Assembly: GCA_032988165.1 (NCBI GenBank)
Contig: JANTQF010000105.1
Span: 43,477-107,476, forward strand
Direction: 5' to 3'
DNA: 64,000 nt
DNA from: Emmonsiellopsis sp. PD_33
Taxonomy: Eukaryota > Ascomycota > Eurotiomycetes > Onygenales > Ajellomycetaceae
Below the pieces are notes generated by a model. That model did not search any database, was not told the origin of the DNA, and saw only the letters and a program-made list of their open reading frames with translations. Numbering within the stretch: the stretch's first letter is position 1; each line of letters opens with the position of its first letter. Below are positions 11,651 through 24,623 of the stretch, piece after piece. The position numbers and the translations under genes are program-made.

Positions 11651-14600
11651 CTCCTTCTCTAGTAGATTCATAACATTACTGTAATCTTCTCAGATTTCAG
11701 AAAATTCATTGTAGATCTGCATGAAGTATTTTATGATCTTCTCATTATCATAAATTATTATATTATTGAGTAGTTTTACTTTTACTCTTATAGGGTTAAT
11801 GTTAATGATATGTAGAGATTCCTCCATTAATTCTAGTATATCCAGATTGTCATTCAGCTTCTATTGAGGCTGTTATCTAGAGAGGCTGAGAGCTAATAGC
11901 TCTACTATAGGGTCAATCAAGTATGTACTAGTAGTATCATATTCTCTTAAGGTACTAATGTGGGATCTCCATGAGATTATTACCTGCCTATCTATATTAT
12001 TAATGATATAGGCAAACAGGAGATTATAGTCTATAATTTACATATATACCTGAAGTGATGGCATTATAGGGTTAAAGATATAGTCCCTATCTATAGGTAG
12101 ATGTTCCTCTTTGTTAAGATAGCATCTAAGGGGAATTTTCACCTCTAATCTAAATGAAATAATAACTTTAGCATCTAAATATACTAACTTAATAACTTAA
12201 TGATCTTTTCTTAATGTCATTAAAATCTTGACTTCTACATCCTCACATGACTTTATCCACAGCATTCTTTTATCTAAATCTATGATGATACCCTCTGATG
12301 CCATGTTATCTATACTGAGCAGCAGGTTGATATGAAGGTCATCAATGACATGTACCTTCATTAAGATTTAGATAAGTACTGATGTATATTCTTCATCTAG
12401 CAGGACTACTAATAGTGTAAGTAAAAGTATAATTATCTCTGAGGACTCTATAGAATCTTCAATGCCTCTAACTGGTATTTAGAGGCATGATAGGTGTGAT
12501 ATCTTATTGTACTGCTGTTCTAGAAATTTCTTGCTTATAAGAGTTATTATGCAGCCTAAGTCTATATATATTGATAATGACTTGAAGGTGTCTTGATAGA
12601 ACATCATAATAGTAATATATTTCCAGTTGTGAAATGCATATCTATATGGTGTATTTAGATTAATTGATCACTGAAATACTATTACTCATAATGTAAAGTC
12701 AGAACTCATATGGAAGGTCTGTAGAGTTACTATACAAGTCTTTAGGTGCTTATATAGATTGTTGTGCAAGTTAAATGCTTCACTATATTTATAATAGATA
12801 GTTGTTGTAGGGTCTGCATGAAATGTATCTACCTCTAAATTATATACACTATCATCATATGGCTGCTTCTATAAATCATCCATGGGCATTTCTATGTCAT
12901 TATAGTAAGGGTTAAATTTAGCTTTTTAGTCATATGAATCTTCTGTGGACTCCTCTGACTCCTTGAGGTTAGTGTGAAATGCTATTTATTTGCATAGCTG
13001 TTAATTTTATGGCTGCTGACCAGACTAAGTCACATTCTTACTAGTAAGTACTAGGAGCTGAAGTTACTATTTCAGGGCTGACAGTTTGAGATGATCTTAC
13101 TGGGCTTTGCCTTGATAATTCCTGTTGTGCTGGTTGTAATAGCTAGCATAGCCATATTAATTGTCATTCCCACTGTAGCTACTACAGTACTGTCTGTTAG
13201 CATAATCCTGGGTTTGATATCTGAGCTGATACTAGTAAGCAGGCTGTTCAAACTGATGAGGATATGATTTTCTATCACAGCTATAATAATTACTTTAAGA
13301 GGTAAAGTTATTATGATAGAATCTATGCTAATTATACATATTATTCACATATTAATTATTACTTGCAAACTGATCCATCTAGTTGGTCTACTTGCAGTAA
13401 ATAATCTCTATAAATTCCTCAATAATTATATTCTTTTCTAACTTATTAATAGTGGCTTATAGGGTGACATCTAGGTTGTTCCATGCATGTAGGACTTGAA
13501 CATACTTGATTTCTCCTTAACTGTAGTGCTTCACAGCTGTAGAGATATTAAGGATGTAAGAGGTTAAACTGCATTCATTATGGAGATTCTAAAGAAAGTA
13601 CTTTATCTCATTGAGCTTTTATAATGTCTGATTACTTTTGATGTGAAATCATCATTAAAGAATCTTAATCTATTTATCTACTCTATTATTAGTTGTAATA
13701 AGTTCTGTGCAGATAATATTATTTAGTTTCTAATTTCATTATAACTCTACTTCTTCTTTAAGATATAAATTCAAGTTCTGCTGAATTCTTGCTGCATCTC
13801 TGATCAGTGCTACAATTTTGAGCTGATTAATGAATGCATGTATGTCTTTATAATAGATTTTACCCTCTTTATTAATAACATTATTATAGCCTCATAATGT
13901 TGGTACATTGGGGTAAAAGAAACTAATATCCTGGGATTTCCATGAAGCAATTAATATTAGTAGTGCAGATAGAGGCTGTGCTGACTAGGCTGATGCCAGC
14001 TGAGTAACTATAACTTTAGCATGAGAGAGTAGTTCCTATAGGGTTTACATTTGATGTAGAGTAAAACCTATATTATCAGTAGATTCACTAGTGCCTACAG
14101 CAGCTGAGATGCTATTCATATTTAATATATTATTTGGCTGTCTAATAGATGGCAGCTGTGAGAGTTATTCTCTATCAGTTAATATTATATTTAGAGTCTC
14201 TGAAGACTCTATAGGTGTCAGCTGTGATGCAACTTAAAATAATGTGCTGCTTGACACTAAGTTAATCTGTAATAATAATTGAGCTGAACAGAGTAGGCTA
14301 TTATCCTCTAAGTATAGCTTTAGGCCTAGAGGAAGATATACCTATCTTATTAGTAAAATCTTAAAGAATGTTTCTTCTCAGTAGTTGAACATGTAGCTCT
14401 ATTTGAAGCAGTCTATATAGTTATGAAATTTAAGAACTACTTAATTAAGTGATGAGTAATTAATGAGTCAGTCTGAAGGTATCAGTGAAACTACCTAAGC
14501 TTTCTTGAAACTTCTATGTGAATTGGCCTGTAATCATGTACAGTCTTATGATTCTATAGATGCCTGCCTGGATTTTAGTGGGAGGCTTGAGCAGGTAGTT

Positions 14601-15549
14601 TACTCAGTCATAAAAGTCACCCTCATAATAGTAGTATCCTGCAGTGAGTTATGATAAGAGAAGTTGAAGTTAAAGTACTTAATGATCTAATAAGTAAGTT
14701 CTACTATCTGAATGTAAAAGATTATTTTATGATTCTCTGAACATAAGAACTACTAACATTAATAACTATTATTAAGTAGGATAGATCTTCCAAGGAGATG
14801 AGTTCACAGAAAAGTATGAGAAAGAGAAAAGATACTATACTCTTTTGAGATAAGAGTAACCAGACTTGGAAGATGCATGCTAATATAATAGACATATATG
14901 CACTATGTCCTTTTAGGGAAAGAACTGCAGAAAATCTTGGAAAAAATGTGAAAAACTGAAAAGAGAGAAAGCACTTTTTAGGGAAAAAAAAGTGGGCAAT
15001 TTCTGAGAAATGTATGGGGAATTTGTATGAGAGCTTCAAATAGTCAATTTACAGGTAAAAGGTGGTCTAAATGTAGCACAACAAGCTTGCACAACAGCTT
15101 CTCAGTATTAAGAGGTAACATAGTGAATGAAAGTAAGCAAGTAGAATAGTTATAACAGAATAATTCTCATAAAAGTTCTGTGGGTAACTTGGGATTCTCT
15201 TGCTGAGCTCAGCAATTTAGAGTAAATATTTATAGATTTACCAGGAGATCAAGCAGAACAGTACACATAGAGAATAATAAGAATGCAATTCAATTAGAAT
15301 TATCTGTAATAAGAATGAAGCTATTTAGATACTAGATATAGAGAGTTATCTGTAAGGAGGATGAGATCTAGGTAAATATAGCTTTTTAAAGAGAAGTCTG
15401 TGAAGTGGATGAAATGCATGAAAAAGAGAAAAGAGATAGAAATTTATTAAAGGAAAAGTAAAAGTAATAAGAATAGAGAGATATAATGACAACTCATTGT
15501 AAAGATCAGGAAACTCATGGAGAACCTTACATCTTTTGCAAAGACATAC

Positions 15550-15720
15550 TATTAATTATAATTAGAAAAACTTAAGATGAAAATGTTGCATGAAATAAGA
15601 TTATCTTCCTATAATTCCTAGGCTACCTATAGGTATTTATATCTCAGAGCCTGACTAAGCTAACTGTATGACTAAGCACCCTGACTACTTCATGGTGTGG
15701 AGCATAGATGCATAATAATA
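15550..15720 (-). repeat. LTR of Gypsy element 1 (5' LTR)
   Basis: Right-hand copy of the LTR at 5691-5862, in direct orientation. It begins TATTAATTATAATT and ends near CATAATAAT. The right end passes straight into the second half of the Harbinger-like element. Confidence 0.78.
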
Positions 15721-15980
15721 ATACATACTTTAAAGTGAGCAGGTCTGTATTAAACCCAGATTAGAGTTTGATGGACCCAAATTAGAGTTTAATGATGATT
15801 AATTACTTAAATAGAAAATAATTGGCAGGTTTAATTTGAACCTTTTATATAGTTCAATCTGACCTTAAATGCTCTGTTCAATAACCTTTCCTAGTATAGC
15901 ACTATATTTGCTGTAATCCATACACCCTACTATTTGAAATCAAATTGAGCTTGATCCATATTGAGTTACTAAATAGGCTC
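15720..15980. mobile_element. Right part of PIF/Harbinger-like TIR element
   Basis: Second half of the element that starts at 5581. It ends with GTTACTAAATAGGCTC at 15965-15980, the inverted counterpart of the left end, followed by the target duplication TAA at 15981-15983. It contains two copies of an AGAGTTTGATG/AGAGTTTAATG stretch. CpG is absent. Confidence 0.7.
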
Positions 15981-16144
15981 TAAATCTTTTGTGATGCAGG
16001 TAGGCACTCAGTGCTTGCTCACTCACTACATTGACTATATAGGCAGTTTTGATGTGGTAAGATTATATAATCATGCCAAGTAGCACCTTTCCATATTAGG
16101 CCTAGTATGCCCTGTAATTGGCTTAGTGTTGCTTATTCCTGGTG

Positions 16145-16218
16145 CTAAGGCTCAATCAGGTTAGAGAGGGTATCCCATTATGTAGAGAGGGTGTCTAACT
16201 ACATGATCTCTTTATATA
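16145..16218. repeat. Right arm of long inverted repeat (partner 5143-5214)
   Basis: Reverse complement of the 5143-5214 arm, starting CTAAGGCTCAATCAGG and ending in a TATATA run. It closes the outer element that contains the Harbinger-like and Gypsy insertions. Confidence 0.65.
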
Positions 16219-16291
16219 TATATAATGCCCTGATTACTATCATACTCCATGTAATACTCCATTGATGTTTATATATATATAATGCTTCAAC

Positions 16292-16393
16292 TATGATAAC
16301 ACTCTGACTATAATAATACTCTGACTGTGATAATACTCTGACTACTATAATGCTCTGATTATAATAATACTTTAATTATAATAACACTCTGAC
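16292..16393. repeat. 17-bp tandem repeat, 6 units
   Basis: Six consecutive 17-bp units of the type TATAATAATACTCTGAC, with transition differences between them. It lies just outside the right arm of the outer inverted repeat. Confidence 0.85.
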
Positions 16394-17906
16394 TACATTA
16401 CATTTAATGTCCCCATATAAATATGGTGATGACTACCATGGAACCATCATATAATCACTGTAGTAGCATGGTTGGAGGATTAGAGCATGATTTAGACATG
16501 ATAGAATTATCATATAAACACTATAATAATACAGTTAGAGTATCAGAGTATAATTTAAACATGATTATAATATAATTGGAGTATGGTTAGATTACTATTT
16601 GACTACAGTCTGATTATAAAGTAATTCTCAGTCTAAATATACATTCTTTTAGAGACATCCATTATTAATTTCACATTTAGTAGTATATCTATCAAATTGA
16701 TTCATAGTCACCATCATTACTGCCATCAACAGGATAAAGCTGCTACAAGCAAAGAAAAATTAGCTCTGATAATTGATTTGGGGGGTAAGGATTGAGATAA
16801 TATTACCATTCAGGGGTTTGAGGATTAAGGTAATGTTACTATTTAAGAATTTAAGAATTAAGATGATATTTACTTGGATAATGATCTTACATCTAGTAGT
16901 GTTAGGGGAGCAAAGAATCTTGAAAAGGAAATGTCAGCTCTAATAAGTATGATATATAAGGAGATACTCACTAAAAATAAGTGTTCTCTTTCCTACTCTA
17001 CTAGAGAAATGAATCTGATTGCAGCTCTATACTTCTTAGATTCATGATTGAATAATATTTTGATAATAATGATGATTCAGATGTGTGCTTGTACTACTAT
17101 TATTATTAAAATATCATTTAATTATAAATCTAAAAAGTATAGAGCAGTAATTAGGTTCATTTCTTTAGTAGCTCTCAGATTCCCCAGTGGTGAAATATAC
17201 CTCTTTTATATACTAATAAATCTCTGTGGCATGCTTCCTGTTGATTGGGCATTTAAGTGAATTCTCACTATACTGGATAAATACATCTGATTACCTCTTT
17301 ATACATTGAAATGTCAGCTCTAATAATTATGATATAAAGAGAGATACTCATCAAAATAAACTAGAATGCTATAGACACTGTTCTCCACATCCCTCAATCT
17401 AAATACAGCTGAAGTTGAGTATAAAGTTAAGCTGGGTTATTTGTGGTGAACTCAATTATCTTTTCTAGAATGCTATAGATACTATCTTATTTTATTAGTT
17501 CTTTAATGGATAATACTATAATGTCTTTCACATCAGAGTATACTATCTTTACTCTTATAATGATAATTGCAATGTTAGAATCATTCTGATATTATTCTTC
17601 ATTATGATGGATCTAAATCTCATTAAAAATAAGTTTAAGTTTCTTTTCCTACTCTGCAGGAGAAATGAACTTGATTGCCACTCTATACTTCTAGAGTTTA
17701 TAATTGAATGAGATCTCAGTAATGATAACAGTATAAATGTACATACTATTAATTGAGATAAGACATTCTTTATTAAGAACTATATTTATTAATGATAATT
17801 TACTAGCTCTCATACTTCTAATAATACTGATTATAATTAATGTGGCTTTTAACTTTATCTTCAGGTTCTCCACATCTCTCAACTACTGGTTTTGATGATG
17901 GGTGAT

Positions 17907-17975
17907 AGCCCAGGTTGATGATAGATAGTAGCCCAGGTTGATAATAAATAGCAGCCCAGGTTGATAATAAGTAGT
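17907..17975. repeat. 23-bp tandem repeat, 3 units
   Basis: Three adjacent copies starting AGCCCAGGTTGAT, differing only by transitions. Confidence 0.85.
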
Positions 17976-18124
17976 AGTCTAAATTATAATGAGTCTGTAT
18001 AGACATCCATTTTTAGTGAATGCAACAACTTGCAAGTAGTCTACTAAAAGAGAAAGAAAATAGATTGATAGTGTCAGCATAGGTGTAGGATAGATGTAGG
18101 TAGAGAAAAGAAGACTAGGTAAGA

Positions 18125-18320
18125 AATACTCTTGATGATTTTGAATGTAATATAAGTAAATAGGAAATATTAGCTCTGACAGTCATTATATAGAGGGGAA
18201 TACCCTTGATGATTTGAATGTAATGTGAGTAAATAGGAAATATCAGCTCTGACAGTCATTATATAGAGAGAATACTCTTGGTGATTGGGATGCAATGCAG
18301 GTAAATGGAAAATATTAGCT
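18125..18320. repeat. 73-bp tandem repeat, about 2.6 units
   Basis: TAGCTCTGAC/CAGCTCTGAC starts recur at 18171, 18244 and 18316, giving a period of 72-73 bp. Each unit contains CAGTCATTATATAGAG and a GTAAATAGGAAAT-like end. Differences are mainly transitions. Confidence 0.75.
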
Positions 18321-19429
18321 TATCTAGTAGTAAAATATATCTCTTTTATATACTAATATATCTCTATAGTGTGTTTTCATTTTCTAGATATTCAGTCTTA
18401 TCTTATAGAATCAGGTATATCAGCCCATACTCACTATTATAGAGATGTCTTTCAGAAATTGAACCTAACATAGACCTCTCTATTAAGCCTATAGGTATTA
18501 CTTGATAGATCAATGTTACAGCACATATTAGTCATCTTTGAGATATTTACTGGGTTGAGTGCTAGATCACTTGGTAAATTAATATTATAATATATATTAG
18601 TGATCTTCAGAATATTTACAGGGTTAAGTACTAAGTTGTGGGTAGGAATGTTGTCCTGCATTTAGCTCTGAATGCTACTCATTATGAGAAATATTAGGGC
18701 CTACCCTGGGCTTGTTACATGAGATTGCATAGGAGAGCCTATTAGTGAACCTTGCCTATGAAGTGCACTAAATGAGCTGTCATACTAAGTAGGTGTTAGT
18801 ATAGGAGTCTTCTGCTTCTGAGTGCATTATTAAGAAGAGAATGGTTATATATAGAGTAATAGATTAACTTATTAGTTGCTGCTAAAGAGGATTTCAGGAT
18901 TTAGAAGCAGCTAAAAAAATGACACATTTCATGTATAGTATAAAAGCTTGATGCCTTTAAGACTATATTATAACCTGCCCCTAGACTTATATCAGACTGA
19001 TATAATATAGAGACTTAGTTTCCACATAGTAGAAAGGCTGATTATTGTGTAATCCCCAGAATCATCACTTAGAATTAGTAGGCCTAATAATCCATTAGAT
19101 CCAATTAAACTCACTAATATGACTATAAAAAAGACTTGATTACTATATTTATATAAGTTATGAATAAAAACAGCTTGGATCTGATTAATTTTTAAATTTC
19201 TATACTTAATAACATTCTCTTGTATGAGTGTTATTCAATGGGTTTCATTATTATATAATAAATAAGCATATAATCAACAGTGTCCTAATGAGAATGAGAG
19301 ATAGTACTTAGGTATAAAAGTAATTTTTTGGTAAAATTGGAGTGGCCTTGGCCCTGATTCCAGGATGGATGATTTATTTCAGTCAAGACTGTATGCCTAT
19401 CTTAGTTTTTGAAGGAATGAGTGGACATT

Positions 19430-20658
19430 TAGAAGGTTTGATATCTGATTTATTAGAATTCCCAATATATTCATATTATTTTTTGGTAACAGTAAAGATA
19501 TAAGGTTCATCTACAGGAATTTCTAGGTATAATCTGGAAGGTTCTTCAGCACATATGATTTATTAGTTGAAAGAATATCATTGGATTTATAGTTATCAAC
19601 TTGAATCAGATTGATTAGAAGGGTAGGATAATGTTCATGAATTTTCCTTAATTTTTTCTCAAGTTCTAGCTGAGAATCATCAAATATATCATGAAAAGCA
19701 AGCTGAACTGTCTGATGAAAACTCTTCTGTTAAAGTAATATCTTTTCAATGTTATGATGATTTGTATGGTAGATTAGTTGTTTATAATCTCTATATTTAT
19801 CCTCCTCCATTAACATGTTGCTGTTATTAGCAGTTTCATATTCTCTGATTTTATTAATATAGTGTAGTCTGATATATATATTTAGTTGGTTTTTCATTTC
19901 AATGAAGAATGCATTTTTTTTTGTAGAGAGAGCTAAGTCTTGCTCTAAATCTTCTGCTGTAATAAAGATAGAATATTCATCTGGCCTGATTGATATTAAT
20001 ACTTGACTTGGTGCTGAGGATGCTTGTTGGCTCTGACTTACTAATCTTACATGAGAAGGAGCCTGAGCTTATTATACTATATTTACTACTACATCTAGAA
20101 AAAACTGTAGATATTAATGAGTAATGATAATGATTTATTAGATTTCTTTTAGATTATAAACAGCCAGGTTATGTGATAGTAAGATTGAATTGCTTCTTAT
20201 AATTACTATAAATATATTAATAGTTAAGTTTACTGCTAGGGTGCCAAGTTTTGAGAATGCCAGTGAGAGTGCCCTATGAATTTAATCTTTAAGCTATAAA
20301 TGTTTAAGGCCACATTGCAATATAAGTGATATCAGAATAGATGTCTGAGCATGCTCTTACAGTTAGTATTTCTCTAGATGAATAAGAGGTAACTGTAGAT
20401 ATACTTATTTTTAGGGAAAAGAAAAGGTCTATAATATTTAAAGGTACTTAATCTTTCTGACTGGAGTTAATGCTGATTTCATTAGCATAGAATGAGCTAT
20501 TTTTAAAATCTCTAAATACTTGCTGTGTGCAGAATCAGATGAGAAGAATATAACCAGATTTAAACTTAAATATATCTTAAATAAGTAAGAGTTATTATCT
20601 GCTAATTTACTTCTTTACTACAGCTTTTTTTTCTTTGTCAGGTTTGAAGTACTTTCTG
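19430..20658 (-). pseudogene. Unknown coding relic, left part, cut by Gypsy element 2
   Basis: On the minus strand a frame of roughly 190 codons between about 20010 and 19430 can be read with almost no stops (for example IRPDEYSIFITAEDLEQDLA, charged and helical in appearance, followed by KNLPDYT). I do not recognise it. It lies directly left of the second Gypsy insertion, and a frame of the same orientation with the same decay style continues on the other side from 26222. Both may be pieces of one older element. More broken sequence extends to about 18900. Confidence 0.4.
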
Positions 20659-20912
20659 TGTAACAGGCATGCTCTGATAAGCAGATCGTGCGAGCTATAC
20701 ACTAGAATTAAGATTGTAATTACTAGAGAAAGGAAGGAAAAAGGGAAAGGAATTGCAAGATTATGCAATATAAACAGAAGGGAATTATGTGAGGTTGGAG
20801 TAAATAAATGTTCATATGAAGGCTCAGTTGGAGGCATTCAATCAGGTAGTCAGAGATCAGGCAAAGTTTGGGCAAGCTATAGATATAGGGTATAAGGGTG
20901 TAGCCCTTCACA
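20659..20912 (-). repeat. LTR of Gypsy element 2 (3' LTR)
   Basis: 254 bp, same length as the right copy, with no indels. It differs from it at 44 positions by my count, all transitions. Two CpGs survive (20687, 20691); at those sites the other LTR has CA and TG. Confidence 0.95.
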
Positions 20913-21099
20913 TTATCCCCCCCTATTTGGATTTGGAGGGCAGGCAGGAGGGGTCAGAAAATCAGATGTGGGGCAGTGCAGGTAGAGTCTTATTAAGTAG
21001 GTACAGCCCTTCATAATAGGTGAGCATAGTAGTGTCCTGCAGGGCAGAGATTAGTTCTCATGAAGGGACCTTATATCTGAGCCACTTCATCAGATACTG

Positions 21100-21345
21100 A
21101 AATCCTCATTTGTGGTAGTAGTAGTTGAGGATGGCTTCAATCTTGTATTCTACTTCATTGTCTTCCCTGATGATGCCAGGTAGATGCCAGTTGATGATCT
21201 CTTGTGAGAGGAATAGGTCAGTAGAGGTCTTGCAGAGCAGATTTGTGTGAAATATGTTGTGAATTCTAGGTAATATGTCAAGATAGTAATTATAACTTCT
21301 CAGGACTTTAATGATGGTGTACTTAGCATATTGATAGTCAAGCAT
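21100..21345 (-). pseudogene. C-terminal chromodomain region of Gypsy element 2 polyprotein
   Basis: The minus-strand frame 21345-21106 reads RIHNIFHTNLLCK then EVEYKIEAILNYYYHK. It corresponds to the RIHPVFHVSLL and EYEVEEIL parts found at the end of fungal chromovirus polyproteins, the second being the start of the chromodomain. Such domains direct integration to heterochromatin marked by H3K9 methylation, which would fit the setting. The Arg positions before the end have become Tyr or been lost. Confidence 0.8.
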
Positions 21346-21599
21346 GTAAGATAAATGATTGATTATAATGTTTTGAAGATCTAGCTAGATCTTATTACTC
21401 ACCTCATAGTGTTCAGCAGGATTTTAGTAGGTATTTGTGTGATCCTATTGATTCTACTGGGCACTGATCATGAAGGATTCAGCCCACTCACAGGCTTGCT
21501 GAAGTTTTAAGATGATGGTATCTACAATTTGGATCAGACTATAGAGTGAAGCAGAAGATTCAGATAATTTAGTGAGATTAAGAACTTTAAGGTTGTAAT

Positions 21600-21880
21600 T
21601 ATATAAGAGAAAAAATGGGCTGACACTAGTGCTAACAGCATTGCAGTCATTAATTGCAAGTTTGGCATGCAGGAGGAGTTCATTCCAGTTGTCCTGGGCA
21701 TATAAATAGAACTTTTAGAGGTAGTTTTTAGTTGTCTGGATTATACATTCAGTGCTGCTGTCAGTTTTGAGGTAATAGATAGTTAAGAGATGTTGGGAGA
21801 TTTTGAGAAGCTAGTAGATTTAGGTCTAGACAGCTCTGATGAACTAAGTTCTACAGTCTGAGATAATTATATGGGGTAGA
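21600..21880 (-). pseudogene. Integrase relic of Gypsy element 2
   Basis: The minus strand reads YDLPHIIISDCRTQF (usual SDRGTQF) and further on TDSSTE and YAQDNWNELLLHAKLAIND, which match the conserved integrase core. The Arg-to-Cys and Gly-to-Arg changes are transitions. The frame is interrupted by stops. Confidence 0.75.
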
Positions 21881-23349
21881 TCATACTGATAATAAAATAA
21901 ACTTCAGAGAAAGACTTTAGCCACTATGAGTGTGTCCATCTTCACACAGAGTTTGAGAATAACATCTTTACTGAGATAGTTAATAATAATAAGAATATTC
22001 TTGCAGCTGTTACTCATGAGGAGGTTTACTGTAAAATTAATGATAACATCACATCAGACACATTTAAGGATCAGAAGAGATTTAAGTAGATCTTGACAGT
22101 AATCTCATCAAGTGATGATGAATTAGCAGACATTATAGTTCTGAGTGAACTATTAGATGCTCTGAGATATATTAGGCCAGTAGAAATCTTGGGATAAAAT
22201 TTAGTAGAATACTTTACAGTCTGGATGGCTGATCATCAGAGAATTATGAGTTTCTTGCATGATTTAGGTGCATAATAGTTCTGAATCAGGAACTTACTGC
22301 CTTCTCCAGAAGTGTAGTCAGGAGTCAGGGTCTACAGAGTATTTAATGATGTCAATATGGGCTTAAAGTTCAGGCAGAAAATAGTGAGCTTTATCTTGAA
22401 TAACCTGAGTCATCATCTGAAGGTGTTCATTGAAGGCAGCAGCAGTGTCCTAGAGTCCCTAGAGTAGGGATGAGGCAGTCACAATTAATAGAATGACAAA
22501 TAAGGCACATATTACTTCATGTAGTATTACTTCAGATTCTTTGAGGATCTATAGATCTAGTAGTCTCTATTCACAGTTTGCTCAGTGAGCATCAGAGTCT
22601 TTGAAAGGCATATTCTATTCACATTGAGAGAGGGTATTGACCATGGAGTTCTCTGTACTGGGGCAGTAATGAATTATAAAATGAAAGTAGCTAAGGAATT
22701 CAGCCTAGTACATCTAGCATTCAGAGAGTTTATAGATTATTATGAAATATCAGAGGTTCTTATGATCTATAATGATTTTGAAGTCTTTCACACTATAGAG
22801 TTTGGAGTCCCATTCCTCTAGATATTAAATGATGATGAGAAGTTTCTTATTATAAATCTCATAGTTAGCTTTAATGGGGCTGAGCTTCTTAGATATAAAT
22901 GCATAGAGTTGCAGGATACCTTCATCATCTCATTGCATGAGAGTGCTATCTGTGATGTAACTGAAGGAGTCTGTTTCAACTACCATTGAGTGATTAGAGT
23001 TAAATGCAATGAGCATTGAGGTGGAAACAAACATCTTCTTAAGGCATGTAAATGCCTTGTCTGCTTTTTTAGACCACTGGAACTGTTGATCTTTGCACAT
23101 GAGATCAGTTAGTAATTAAATGATGTTGGAGAAGTCTTAAATGAAATATCAATAGAAATTTATAAATTCTAGAAAGCCTCACACATCTTTTACAGTTATA
23201 GAGGCCTCCCTTTCAAGAATAGTAGCAATTTTCTTGGGGTTCATACAGACTCCCTTTCCTGCCTCTATGATGAAGCTGAGGTAGATCATCTCTTGAACTT
23301 TAAAGGTGAATTTATTGATATCAATTAGGAGACTATGTTCATAAAGACA

Positions 23350-23850
23350 GGTGAGGACTTTTTAGACATACTCTTAATGCTATTTGTGAGATTCATCAGT
23401 GAAGATGAGGATGTTATTGAGGTAGGTAGAGGTAAATTCATCTAAATAGTCTTATAGGGCCCAGTTGATGTACTTCTAGAAGGTGCTCAGGGTATTTATG
23501 AGGTCAAAGAGGGTAACTGTCCATTCAAACAGATCATATTTTGTGTGAAAGGCAGTTAGCCATTCATCTCCTTCTACAATTTAGATCTTATAAAATGCAG
23601 AGATAACATCAAGCTTTATAAACCACTTAGCTTGTCTGATTCATTTAAGAGTCTCATTGATTAATGATAGTGAATAATGGTCTTTTCTTATAAGTTGATT
23701 GAGACTGTAGTAATCTATATAGAATTAGAGGCCTCCATCAGGCTTCTTGGCAAAAAGGACAGGCACACTGGTGGGCAAATTGCTAACTCAGATGAAACCT
23801 TTGTCAAGAAGGTTATTAAGAGTCTTGTGGAGCACAAGTAGTTTGTTGCA
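23350..23850 (-). pseudogene. Reverse transcriptase relic of Gypsy element 2
   Basis: The minus strand reads LLDKGFI then SNLPTSVPVLFAKKPDGGL and YIDYYSLNQL, the classical start of the Ty3/Gypsy polymerase, with a TGA where Arg is expected and Tyr where Cys/Arg are expected. The catalytic box reads TYLNNILIF, both Asp residues changed to Asn by G-to-A. The enzyme is inactive. Confidence 0.87.
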
Positions 23851-24623
23851 TGACATGTTGTATAGAGGTCTCCAGGACAGCTGGAAATCTTTGCTGTCTA
23901 TCTTTTTGAGTTCAATGTGATGATCATACACACTGTGGAATAGTGGGAGCTTCTCAGCAGCTTTATGATCAAAAACATCAAGGAATTCATAATAGTGTGG
24001 GGGAAGGACTGTTGTGAGGTCAGTCTTTAACTTTTTAGAGAGTCAGGAGAGAGCTTTCTCTATGTCAGACATGCTAATGATGAAGATTTTGATAGGGGAT
24101 TGAAACTTAAGCTTCTGATTATGATGTTGGAGGAGTTTAAAGGCATTGATGGAGATCTGGTGAAGGTTAATAGTTTTATAGACATTCTTTTCAGACACAC
24201 AGATGTCTCCAGGGAACACAATGCATTAGTTGTATGCATTGATGAGAGCTTGATGTTCAGATAATCAAGATAGGTCTAACATGAAGTTATATGGGAGATT
24301 CTTGATTTTATATGTATAAGTATTCTCTTGGAGGAATCTACTGATATTAACATCAAGCTTCACCATGTTTTGTATGAAGCTGCCAGTGTCACCACTGATG
24401 CCTTCAATCTTTTAGGGGACAATCAGGATATGTAGGAGATTATAATGATTAACCATGCAAGGGTGAATTATTATGTAGTAATAGCAGCCACTGTTTACCA
24501 TAACATTCATATTAAAAGAATGATTAATTATAGTAGATACAAGAATTACTGGAACTATTATTTTCTTCTTAAAGATCTTCTTATCTAACTCTAGGAGCTT
24601 CTACTTGCAATTTCACATGGAAG

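Larger units (their letters stand above)
5691..15720 (-). mobile_element. Ty3/Gypsy LTR retrotransposon 1, about 10 kb, decayed
   Basis: Direct repeats of about 170 bp at 5691-5862 and 15550-15720 are the LTRs; they differ mainly by C/T and G/A changes. Next to the left LTR the minus strand reads AAAAGGGGG, a polypurine tract, which fixes the orientation. Going along the minus strand, relics occur of an aspartic protease (IDLGCIITLIS, near 12560), reverse transcriptase (near 11650-10950), RNase H (LPVIIYTD, near 10400-10340) and integrase (near 9700-9350). Stops sit where Gln, Trp or Arg is expected. No matching target-site duplication could be found, so the exact LTR ends are uncertain. The element is longer than the usual 6-7 kb and carries extra sequence after integrase. 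Confidence 0.85.
16400..18900. repeat. Decayed repetitive stretch, no identifiable element
   Basis: About 2.5 kb in which diverged copies of the same pieces recur: ATGTCAGCTCTAATAA at 16932 and 17309, and TTTCCTACTCT near 16990 and 17646. It also includes a 23-bp triplicate at 17907-17975 and a 73-bp tandem at 18125-18320. Open frames are at most about 70 codons and show no domains. It is probably the remains of one or more repeat families. Confidence 0.55.

Noticed and set aside
16292..18320. CRISPR-like array
   Set aside because: The repeats are directly adjacent (17, 23 and 73 bp) without unique spacers, in a eukaryotic genome with introns; they are ordinary tandem repeats.
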